A DNA stretch of 6,154 nt from Methanobacteriota archaeon (GTDB taxonomy: Archaea > Altiarchaeota > Altiarchaeia > IMC4 > QMZM01). The position numbers and the translations under genes are program-made. Below the pieces are notes generated by a model. It saw only the letters and a program-made list of their open reading frames with translations, ran no database searches and was not told the origin of the DNA. The stretch spans positions 1-6,154 of the forward strand of contig JAKFXM010000014.1 of NCBI GenBank assembly GCA_021731385.1, written 5' to 3'. This document shows positions 1 through 4,549 of this stretch, one piece after another. Every line of letters begins with the position of its first letter. Position 1 is the stretch's first letter.

Positions 1-392
1 ATCCTGCTGCTGCTGTTAAGCTCTCCATCCCAGAATTTTTTGATTCTTACAACCTTTGCAGTCAGCCCGCGATTCTTTAATTCAATTTCAAGTTCTTCAT
101 CAGAAAATTTCTGGTTTTTTCCAAGTGCGATTATGTCAGGTTTTATCTTCCTGATTGGTTTGAAAATATCCAAATCATCGCCAATAACCGCATCATCAAC
201 AAATCTCAATGCCTTGATGACCTCAAGCCTTTGCCTCTGCGGAATAAGAATTCTGCCCTTCCTCTCCCTGACATTCTTGTCTGTAGAAATTATTACAAAA
301 AGTTTATCGCCCAATTTCCCCGCCTCCCCGAGAAAAAGGATATGTCCGGGATGCAGGATTTCAAATGTTCCTGTAGCAACTACAATTGTCAT
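1..392 (-). CDS. ribL: FAD synthetase RibL (archaeal cytidylyl/adenylyltransferase), 3' end off the window
   Basis: This gene reads leftward from an ATG at 392-390 and is still open at the window edge, giving about 130 residues. Archaeal RibL proteins are about 150 residues, so only the C-terminal tail is missing. The protein starts MTIVVATGTFEILHPGH. The HPGH at residues 14-17 is the nucleotide-binding HxGH signature of the nucleotidyltransferase superfamily. Later blocks KPDIIALGKNQ (84-94) and the Ser-rich end (SSS near 127-129) also fit the RibL pattern. From family knowledge, RibL transfers AMP from ATP to FMN to make FAD in the cytoplasm. Glycerol-3-phosphate cytidylyltransferase-like enzymes share the fold, but the archaeal context and the LGKNQ block favour RibL. 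It is divergent from the gene at 431, with only 38 bp between the start codons, and its own TATA-like box suggests a leaderless mRNA. Confidence 0.88.
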   Translation of the reverse strand, partial: MTIVVATGTFEILHPGHILFLGEAGKLGDKLFVIISTDKNVRERKGRILIPQRQRLEVIKALRFVDDAVIGDDLDIFKPIRKIKPDIIALGKNQKFSDEELEIELKNRGLTAKVVRIKKFWDGELNSSSR

Positions 393-411
393 TATATCTT
401 ATTAAGATTGA

Positions 412-419
412 ATTTATAA
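412..419 (-). promoter_or_regulatory. TATA-like box for leaderless ribL
   Basis: On the minus strand this reads TTATAAAT, and its centre is about 24 nt upstream of the ribL ATG. That places the expected archaeal start site at or next to the start codon. No Shine-Dalgarno sequence precedes the ATG, which agrees with leaderless translation. Inferred from sequence spacing only. Confidence 0.5.
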
Positions 420-430
420 TATTAACCGAA

Positions 431-880
431 ATGGAAGATAGCAACACCCACATAGAACTGAAATACAGGAATGTAGAAGCAAGGAGGTTTTCCCCCGTAT
501 CGGGGCAGATAAATGTGAACAATAACTCTACACTTACTGCAGTTTCAAGGACAGACAATAAACTTTCAATAAATTTCATGTTCAGCAGCAATTACGAGCC
601 GAATATCGGCATTATCAGGATTGAGGGTGAGGTTATAATTTCAGATTCAGTGGAGAAAGTTAACAGGGCAATGGTCGAGTGGGAACGCAGCGGCAAGAAG
701 AATCTTCCTATGGATATGGCAGAGAAGGTTCATAATGCAATACTTGCAAACTGCATGGTGGAGGCTGTTATACTTTCGCGGGAGGTCCAGCTTCCGGCGC
801 CAATACCAACACCCCATGTCTCGATAGAAAAGAAGGAACCTGCGGTTGGCAGTAATGATACAAGAACTTATATAAGATGA
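431..880 (+). CDS. Conserved archaeal hypothetical protein, SecB-like
   Basis: 149 residues from the ATG at 431. The frame is open further upstream to a TTG at 386, but that would run into the ribL start, so the ATG is preferred. No strong Shine-Dalgarno precedes it. A weak TATA-like TTATAT at 392-397 would put transcription start near 420. The protein is soluble, with no signal peptide or membrane segment. Visible blocks are a beta-rich stretch with YEPNIGIIRIEGEV (residues 55-68), a helical segment (74-115) and a proline-rich LPAPIPTPHV end (121-130). The order of a YEPxIxxIxxxGE strand, helices and a PxPxP tail recalls the SecB chaperone fold and a conserved archaeal family whose members often end in LPPPIPLPxV. 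A role with unfolded or secreted proteins is inference from that resemblance only. The last 15-20 residues are polar and probably disordered. Confidence 0.6.
   Translation: MEDSNTHIELKYRNVEARRFSPVSGQINVNNNSTLTAVSRTDNKLSINFMFSSNYEPNIGIIRIEGEVIISDSVEKVNRAMVEWERSGKKNLPMDMAEKVHNAILANCMVEAVILSREVQLPAPIPTPHVSIEKKEPAVGSNDTRTYIR
867..876 (+). promoter_or_regulatory. Palindromic TATA-like box at the end of the SecB-like gene
   Basis: The sequence CTTATATAAG is a perfect 10-bp palindrome and a good archaeal TATA match, and it lies in the last codons of the upstream gene. It predicts a start site near 898, about 60 nt before the TPR gene. A second candidate, AAATAAAATTT at 899-909, predicts a start near 930. 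Either could drive the TPR gene. The first may once have driven rpl31e directly (see findings). Confidence 0.4.
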
Positions 881-958
881 TGGAATAATTACCCATTGAA
901 ATAAAATTTGGTAAGAAAGAGGGTATGTAAAGGAAGAAAAATAGAGGAATGAGCCAAA

Positions 959-1615
959 ATGGTGGAGTATGATAAAAAAAGTAAATTAGTCAAAAAAAAT
1001 ATCAAAGAAGTATATAACAAAATAAAAGAAACTCTGGGTGAATGGGAATTACTCTTTGAAAACAGAGCAGAAGACCAAGCAGAATTGTTATATTTGGTAG
1101 GTATGTTCTCAGGTGCAGGAGTATTAGCTTTTATTCAACATGGTGCAAGAAAAGCAATCCTATTTGTAAAATTATTTAAGAGGGATGAGAATAGCACTGA
1201 AGTTGTAGCCATAACAGGTGGTAGTGAAAACATTTGGGGATTCGACTATAGAAGACACGAAAATAACTTAAATCATGTATTTGATATTTTTAGAGATGTG
1301 GATATAATAGAAACTCATGAACTTCAATCTATATTCTCAAGTGAGGAAGCATTTATTGAGGCTATAACAGCAGAAGAAAGAGGTGAATTAGAAAGTGCAT
1401 TAGGATTGTATAATAAAGTTATTAAATTAGATCCTGAGAATATGAGCGCCTTTTATTCAAAAGGAAAAATTCTTGCCTTGCTTAAAAGAAATGAAGAAGC
1501 AATTGAATGTTTAGAAGATGCTCTAAAATTGGAATCTAATGTCAAAGAACTAATTAACTCCATCAAAGAATTAAAGGTGATACTTGAAAAACAAATTTCA
1601 TTAAAATATGCGTAA
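959..1615 (+). CDS. TPR-repeat protein with an unrecognised N-terminal domain
   Basis: 218 residues starting at the ATG at 959, with a GAGG Shine-Dalgarno-like motif at 944-947. The C-terminal part carries two tetratricopeptide repeats. Repeat 1 is about residues 129-160, with AxxxERGELESALGLYNKVIKLDPE spacing. Repeat 2 is about 161-194 (YSKGKILALLKRNEEAIECL). A final charged helix runs to the end. Residues 1-128 are mixed alpha/beta and I cannot assign them to a family. They include a basic amphipathic helix (1-26), a hydrophobic glycine-bearing stretch MFSGAGVLAFI (49-59), a strand ILFVKLF (67-73) and an ITGGSENIWGFDYRR block (85-99). No signal peptide or clear membrane span is seen. TPRs usually bind protein partners, and the partner is unknown here. 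G+C is about one third against 42-45% in neighbouring genes, and the gene interrupts a ribosomal-protein neighbourhood, which suggests later acquisition. Confidence 0.75.
   Translation: MVEYDKKSKLVKKNIKEVYNKIKETLGEWELLFENRAEDQAELLYLVGMFSGAGVLAFIQHGARKAILFVKLFKRDENSTEVVAITGGSENIWGFDYRRHENNLNHVFDIFRDVDIIETHELQSIFSSEEAFIEAITAEERGELESALGLYNKVIKLDPENMSAFYSKGKILALLKRNEEAIECLEDALKLESNVKELINSIKELKVILEKQISLKYA
1600..1609 (+). promoter_or_regulatory. TATA-like box for leaderless rpl31e
   Basis: ATTAAAATAT lies in the last codons of the TPR gene. Its centre is about 26 nt before the rpl31e ATG, the classic archaeal spacing for a start site at the start codon. The 15-bp gap before rpl31e has no Shine-Dalgarno motif, which supports a leaderless transcript. 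Confidence 0.45.
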
Positions 1616-1630
1616 TTACCTTAGATTAAA

Positions 1631-1876
1631 ATGGCAGACAAATTATACACAATTCCGCTAAGGGATGCTTATGAGGGACCAAGATCGAACAGGGCAAAAA
1701 AGGCAGTGAGGATCGTAAAGGAATTCCTTGCAAGGCATACAAAATCTGATAATATAAGGCTTGATCCGTCCATAAGTGAGGAGTTGTGGGCAAGAGGGAT
1801 TGAAAAGCCCCCAAGAAGGGTCAAGGTTAAGGTAATGGAAGAAGGAGATAAGTTAACCGCAACCCTGACAGAATAA
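1631..1876 (+). CDS. rpl31e: 50S ribosomal protein L31e
   Basis: 81 residues, a normal length for archaeal L31e. The signature YTIPLRDAYEGPRSNRAKKA spans residues 6-25, followed by the basic helix AVRIVKEFLARH (25-36), the IRLDPSISEELWARGIEKPPR block and the closing strand RVKVKVMEEGDKLTATL. From family knowledge, L31e sits near the polypeptide exit tunnel of the large subunit, where targeting factors dock. It is followed by tif6 after 6 bp, a pairing conserved in many archaea, so the two are almost certainly one transcript. The gene rpl39e, which usually precedes it, is absent; the AT-rich TPR gene occupies that position. Confidence 0.97.
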   Translation: MADKLYTIPLRDAYEGPRSNRAKKAVRIVKEFLARHTKSDNIRLDPSISEELWARGIEKPPRRVKVKVMEEGDKLTATLTE

Positions 1877-1882
1877 ACTACG

Positions 1883-2539
1883 ATGCATCTACAGCAGGTA
1901 AGCGTAAATGGCGAGGATTTTGTAGGTTTACTTGGTCTAGCAACAGACAGATATGCAATATTGTCAAGGAATTTCAGAGAGATTGATGCACTGAATGTCC
2001 CATTACTGAAGACAATGATCTACGGTACAAACCTCGTTGGACTCTTCTGTGCCGGAAATTCAAATGGTTTATTAGTTCCGTATTGTGTTTCTGACGAGGA
2101 GATTGATAAAATCAGGAGATTTCTGATTGAATCTGGTGCAGACATCAATATAGGCAGGCTTTTCGACAAATACACTGCAATTGGAAACATGATAACGTGC
2201 AATGATAAATCTGCAATTGTAAGTCATGACATTTCAGATACAAAGGTTGTTAAGGATATCCTGGGTGTAGAGATAGTCAGGGATTATATAGCAAACCACA
2301 GAGAGGTTGGTGCTTGCTGCATTGCCACAAATAAAGGATTTGTGGTACACCCGGATGCAAAGGATGAAATTGATAAAATTTCAGACATCTTCGGGGTAAA
2401 GGGTGATGTCGGCTCTGTAAATTTTGGATTTCCTTTTGTGAAGTCAGGAATAATTGCGAATTCTCATGGTTATATAACCGGATTCAGAACTACAGGAATA
2501 GAATTAGGCAGGATTGATGAGGCGTTGGGGTTTTTGTAA
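1883..2539 (+). CDS. tif6: Translation initiation / ribosome anti-association factor aIF6
   Basis: 218 residues, close to the usual length of about 220. The protein is built of repeated alpha/beta units, as in the pentein fold. Diagnostic segments are IDALNVPLLKTMIYGTNLVG, AGNSNGLLVPYCVSDEEI, the TAIGNMITCND block, GVEIVRDYIANHREVGACC and SHGYITGFRTTGIELGRIDEALGFL at the C-terminus. From family knowledge, aIF6/eIF6 binds the large subunit through the L14e/L24e side and blocks joining of the small subunit, and it takes part in large-subunit maturation. It lies 6 bp after rpl31e and 6 bp before the DUF763 gene, so all three look like an operon. In many archaea tif6 is followed by rplX, pfdA and ftsY; here DUF763 follows instead. 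Confidence 0.96.
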   Translation: MHLQQVSVNGEDFVGLLGLATDRYAILSRNFREIDALNVPLLKTMIYGTNLVGLFCAGNSNGLLVPYCVSDEEIDKIRRFLIESGADINIGRLFDKYTAIGNMITCNDKSAIVSHDISDTKVVKDILGVEIVRDYIANHREVGACCIATNKGFVVHPDAKDEIDKISDIFGVKGDVGSVNFGFPFVKSGIIANSHGYITGFRTTGIELGRIDEALGFL

Positions 2540-2545
2540 TGAATA

Positions 2546-3862
2546 ATGAAACGCACAGGAACTGTAAATCTTCCGCTTCATGGCGGAAGTGCACCAGGAT
2601 GGCTTTTCAGCCGGATGGTGAAACTTGCTGAGGGGATTGGTGAGATTCTGATATATGAACACGGGCAGGAAGAATTTCTCAGAAGAATCTCAGATCCGTG
2701 CTGGTTCCAGGCACTTTCCTGTGTTCTTGGATTCGACTGGCATTCTTCAGGGACTACTACCACAACCTGCGGTGCTTTAAAGGTTGCAATTAACTCTAAG
2801 GAACTTGGGGTTAGGGTCGCCGGGGGTAAAGGCAGTACAGCAAGAAAAACCCCCGAAGAGATTGAGGAATTTGGAAATTCCTTTTTTTTATCTTCAGAGA
2901 AAATCGAAGAACTTGCCTATGCAAGCAGGATGTCCGCAAAGGTTGACAATTCCTGTGTTCAGGACGGCTATCAGTTGTATCATCACTGCCTCTTCCTTAC
3001 CAGGAATGGAAAATGGGCAGTCGTTCAGCAGGGGATGAATAATGATTACGCACGCCGCTATCACTGGATTTCTGAAGGCGTTGAAAGTTTTGTTGAAGAG
3101 CCGCATGCGGGAATATCTTGCGATAAAATTGAAAGCCATGTGCTTGACATGACATCCAAAGATAGTGAAGAAAATAGAAAAATTAGCCTGGATCTTGTGA
3201 AAGACAATCCTAAACATTTAGAAAACTTTTTTAATAAGAATAATAACAAGAAAAATTTCCTAAAGGAAATTTTTGTGCCCAACAAGAAAAATTCGCAAAG
3301 CGAATTTTTGTGCCCGAAAAATCGCAGAGCGATTTTTGGGCCCAATTTGCTTTCAGCAAATTCGGGCCCAATCAGCGACAATTCGACAGCGAAGCTGTCG
3401 AAGTTTCGAGACCAAAGGTCTCGAACCGAAGTCGCTGATTCGGGTCAGAAACCTATAGTTTCTGATTCGGGTCAAAAATCAATTTCGGAATTCACGATGC
3501 CTGTGCATCATCCGGTTTTTGATATTGATGTTGGGAGGGATGGAATGAAAGTCCTTCAAAAAGCATATGAAATCCAGCCAGAGAATTATGAAGAACTTGT
3601 ATCCTTGAGGGGAATGGGCCCGAAAAAGATCAGAGCCCTTGCACTAATTTCAGAACTCCTCTATGGTGCTGAGCCAAGCTGGAAAGACCCTGTGAAATTC
3701 TCATTCAGCCATGGTGGGAAAGACGGGTTTCCGTATCCTGTTGACAGAAAGGCTTATGACAACTCAATTCAGGTTCTGAAGGATGCTGTTGAACAGGCAA
3801 GGATCGGGGAGAAAGAAAAATTATATGCGATAAGGAGATTGAAGGATTTTATTAATGAATAA
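2546..3862 (+). CDS. DUF763 protein with C-terminal helix-hairpin-helix motif and an in-frame hairpin-repeat insert
   Basis: 438 residues. Residues 1-227 form the conserved DUF763 region: MKRTGTVNLPLHGGSAPGWL at the start, SSGTTTTTCGALKVA (67-81), SRMSAKVDNSCVQDGYQLYHH (127-147) and the WAVVQQGMNNDYARRYHW block (157-174). Residues about 317-438 form the C-terminal part: TMPVHHPV, then LVSLRGMGPKKIRALALISELLYG (351-374), a helix-hairpin-helix typical of DNA-binding proteins, and the DPVKFSFSHGGKDGFPYPVDR block. Between them, residues about 230-316 are low-complexity and lysine-, asparagine- and serine-rich, encoded by a block of DNA hairpins. Without them the protein would be about 350 residues, near what I recall for this family. 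The biochemical function of DUF763 is not established; DNA binding is inferred from the HhH motif. It follows tif6 by 6 bp with no clear Shine-Dalgarno and probably shares its transcript. Confidence 0.88.
   Translation: MKRTGTVNLPLHGGSAPGWLFSRMVKLAEGIGEILIYEHGQEEFLRRISDPCWFQALSCVLGFDWHSSGTTTTTCGALKVAINSKELGVRVAGGKGSTARKTPEEIEEFGNSFFLSSEKIEELAYASRMSAKVDNSCVQDGYQLYHHCLFLTRNGKWAVVQQGMNNDYARRYHWISEGVESFVEEPHAGISCDKIESHVLDMTSKDSEENRKISLDLVKDNPKHLENFFNKNNNKKNFLKEIFVPNKKNSQSEFLCPKNRRAIFGPNLLSANSGPISDNSTAKLSKFRDQRSRTEVADSGQKPIVSDSGQKSISEFTMPVHHPVFDIDVGRDGMKVLQKAYEIQPENYEELVSLRGMGPKKIRALALISELLYGAEPSWKDPVKFSFSHGGKDGFPYPVDRKAYDNSIQVLKDAVEQARIGEKEKLYAIRRLKDFINE
3370..3440. repeat. Nested inverted repeat: outer 10-bp stem enclosing two hairpins
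   Basis: AATCAGCGAC (3370-3379) is perfectly complementary to GTCGCTGATT (3431-3440). The 51 bases between them hold two complete 9-bp hairpins at 3382-3402 and 3405-3425. The predicted fold is therefore a three-way junction with two arms. Flanking CCC (3367-3369) and GGG (3442-3444) could extend the outer stem past a single bulged C. It is not a tRNA: arm lengths, loops and invariant bases do not fit. Confidence 0.8.
3435..3474 (+). repeat. Direct repeat CTGATTCGGGTCA, two copies
   Basis: The 13-bp sequence CTGATTCGGGTCA occurs at 3435-3447 and again at 3462-3474, with the seventh hairpin between the copies. Both copies code in the same frame, giving ADSGQ and SDSGQ. This is the longest exact direct repeat inside the hairpin array and suggests growth by copying of connector units. 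Confidence 0.85.
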
Positions 3863-3869
3863 ATAATTC

Positions 3870-3877
3870 AAAAAAAA
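3870..3877 (-). terminator. Oligo-T terminator after nadM
   Basis: Eight A residues on the plus strand give an uninterrupted T8 on the minus strand directly after the nadM stop codon. Archaeal RNA polymerase commonly terminates at such T-runs without needing a hairpin. Only 15 bp separate the convergent stop codons of DUF763 and nadM, and no matching T-run is seen for the rightward transcript. Confidence 0.5.
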
Positions 3878-4378
3878 TTAAACTGAATATAGCCCCTTCA
3901 CCCTTTCAACCCCACCAATCCTCTTTATTGTCTCAGCAGTTCCCTTCGGAACAAGATATTCCCAATTCTCTCCAGAAACCATCCTTCTCCTGATTTCAGT
4001 CCCTGAATACATATCCCTGTTGAAGATTTCTGTTGATCTTACCTCAATTCCGGCATCACTGAAGAGATTTCTTTCCAATTTCCCATTTGTATAAACAACA
4101 TTAAATTCAGGAAGCAATTTTTTGACATGCGAAACCCAGATTTTATCGTTGTTAACATCCGGGATTGGAATAATTTCATACGGAATTTTGATATTAACGG
4201 AATTTTTAATCATCTTCTCTCTCTCATTCGCAGTAAATGGATTCTCTTTTGTATTGCCCTCCTGTGAACTCCCTATACCTATAATTAATTTGTCTACATT
4301 ATTTGCAGCAATTTCAATAAGTTTCAAGTGCCCTAAATGGAATGGCTGGAATCTTCCTATAATTAATGCAGTTTTCAT
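3878..4378 (-). CDS. nadM: Nicotinamide-nucleotide adenylyltransferase (archaeal NadM type)
   Basis: 166 residues from an ATG at 4378-4376, a normal length for archaeal NadM. The N-terminal GRFQPFHLGH (residues 8-17) carries the HxGH nucleotide-binding motif. ENPFTANEREKM (45-56) and the C-terminal SGTEIRRRM (125-133, the ISTxxxR-like motif) complete the active site seen in this family. From family knowledge it joins NMN and ATP to form NAD+ and pyrophosphate in the cytoplasm. It shares its superfamily with the RibL at the left edge but is a separate branch. It stands alone on the minus strand, converging on DUF763 and diverging from herA. No Shine-Dalgarno is evident. A TATA-like box about 30 nt upstream suggests a leaderless or very short-leader transcript. 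Confidence 0.96.
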   Translation of the reverse strand: MKTALIIGRFQPFHLGHLKLIEIAANNVDKLIIGIGSSQEGNTKENPFTANEREKMIKNSVNIKIPYEIIPIPDVNNDKIWVSHVKKLLPEFNVVYTNGKLERNLFSDAGIEVRSTEIFNRDMYSGTEIRRRMVSGENWEYLVPKGTAETIKRIGGVERVKGLYSV

Positions 4379-4382
4379 AATG

Positions 4383-4391
4383 TTAATTTAT
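4383..4391 (+). promoter_or_regulatory. TATA-like box, probably the original herA promoter
   Basis: TTAATTTAT has its centre about 29 nt before the GTG at 4416, the start of the duplicated herA 5' end. Without the 134-bp duplication/insertion this would be a near-leaderless herA promoter. In the present arrangement the same start site would leave a leader of about 135 nt before the ATG at 4550. It overlaps the region needed for the divergent nadM promoter. Confidence 0.35.
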
Positions 4392-4403
4392 TCATGCAAG
4401 ACA

Positions 4404-4413
4404 CATATTTAAC
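4404..4413 (-). promoter_or_regulatory. TATA-like box for nadM
   Basis: On the minus strand this reads GTTAAATATG, centred about 30 nt upstream of the nadM ATG. The predicted start site falls near 4382, giving a leader of only a few bases. Confidence 0.4.
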
Positions 4414-4416
4414 ATG

Positions 4417-4433
4417 TGGAGATTGGACAGGTA
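4417..4433 (+). repeat. 17-bp direct repeat, left copy
   Basis: TGGAGATTGGACAGGTA, identical to 4551-4567. The copies bracket 117 bp (4434-4550). The match stops exactly at both ends, with C against A after it and G against A before it. Confidence 0.95.
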
Positions 4434-4466
4434 CAAAACCCTTTTCTTGGAAAGAAAAGGGTTTTG
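4434..4466. repeat. Perfect 15-bp-stem hairpin in the herA leader
   Basis: CAAAACCCTTTTCTT (4434-4448) pairs fully with 4452-4466, leaving a 3-nt GGA loop. The right arm contains GGGTTTTG, but the T-run is only four bases and no gene ends just upstream, so a terminator role is not well supported. Its long stem and 3-nt loop resemble the hairpins in the DUF763 array, without sequence identity. Confidence 0.9.
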
Positions 4467-4536
4467 ATTCCCAAAAGAAAATAGCCCCCCTAACCCCAAA
4501 GGGGCTAAAATTCTTCTAGATAACAGGGAAAATTCT

Positions 4537-4547
4537 GGGGTTGGTGG
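4537..4547 (+). promoter_or_regulatory. Possible ribosome binding site for herA
   Basis: GGGG (4537-4540) and GGTGG (4543-4547) lie 2-12 nt before the ATG at 4550. GGTG matches part of the anti-Shine-Dalgarno complement. The signal lies within the inserted segment, so the insertion may have supplied a new translation start. TTG at 4541 and GTG at 4544 are also in frame but weaker starts. Confidence 0.4.
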
Positions 4548-4549
4548 AA

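Larger units (their letters stand above)
3251..3474. repeat. Array of distinct short hairpins inside the DUF763 coding sequence
   Basis: Seven perfect inverted repeats lie almost end to end, with different stem sequences. They are 3251-3260/3265-3274 (10 bp, loop TAAA), 3287-3296/3300-3309 (10 bp, loop AAA), 3317-3325/3329-3337 (9 bp, loop AGA), 3344-3351/3355-3362 (8 bp, loop TTC), 3382-3390/3394-3402 (9 bp, loop GAA), 3405-3413/3417-3425 (9 bp, loop AAA) and 3445-3452/3458-3465 (8 bp, loop CTATA). Short GC-rich connectors recur between them: GTGCCC at 3275 and 3310, GGGCCC at 3338 and 3364, TCGGGTC at 3440 and 3467. The array is read through in frame without a stop codon, although individual hairpin-plus-connector units of 26, 28 and 35 bp are not multiples of three. 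Confidence 0.9.
4416..4484 (+). pseudogene. Severed duplicate of the herA 5' end
   Basis: GTG at 4416 opens a frame beginning MEIGQV, identical to the first six residues of HerA at 4550. It then runs into unrelated sequence (QNPFLGKKRV...) and stops at TAG 4482-4484 after 22 codons. The distance from this GTG to the ATG at 4550 is 134 bp, not a multiple of three, so it cannot be an alternative start for herA. The simplest reading is the original herA start, cut off by an insertion that duplicated its target. It could still act as a short upstream reading frame in the herA leader. Confidence 0.6.

Noticed and set aside
4..15. CTG trinucleotide repeat at the left edge
   Set aside because: Only four units, explained by a serine run (AGC codons) near the RibL C-terminus, where this family is often Ser-rich.
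386..430. TTG-started N-terminal extension of the SecB-like protein
   Set aside because: It would overlap the divergent ribL start codon and has no ribosome-binding signal. The ATG at 431 gives a better-shaped protein.
3061..3381. Minus-strand open frame opposite DUF763
   Set aside because: It lies opposite conserved DUF763 codons and the hairpin block, has no recognisable domain, and is explained by the low stop content of the complementary hairpins.
3370..3440. tRNA or tRNA-like gene
   Set aside because: Two arms with 9-bp stems and 3-nt loops do not fit a cloverleaf. There is no 7-nt anticodon loop, no T-loop consensus and no CCA-proximal acceptor pattern.
3251..3465. Frameshift or pseudogene in DUF763
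   Set aside because: The frame is open through the whole block, and both conserved flanking regions are in the same frame with intact motifs.
3251..3465. Intein or archaeal bulge-helix-bulge intron
   Set aside because: The block is far too short and low in complexity for an intein and lacks splicing motifs. No clear pair of 3-nt bulges separated by a 4-bp helix was found at its borders.
3251..3474. CRISPR array
   Set aside because: The repeated parts are short connectors and the stems differ. There is no constant repeat of about 25-37 bp with regular spacers and no cas gene nearby.
4434..4466. Intrinsic transcription terminator
   Set aside because: No rightward gene ends upstream and nadM starts leftward from here. 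The T-run is only four bases and is part of the stem.
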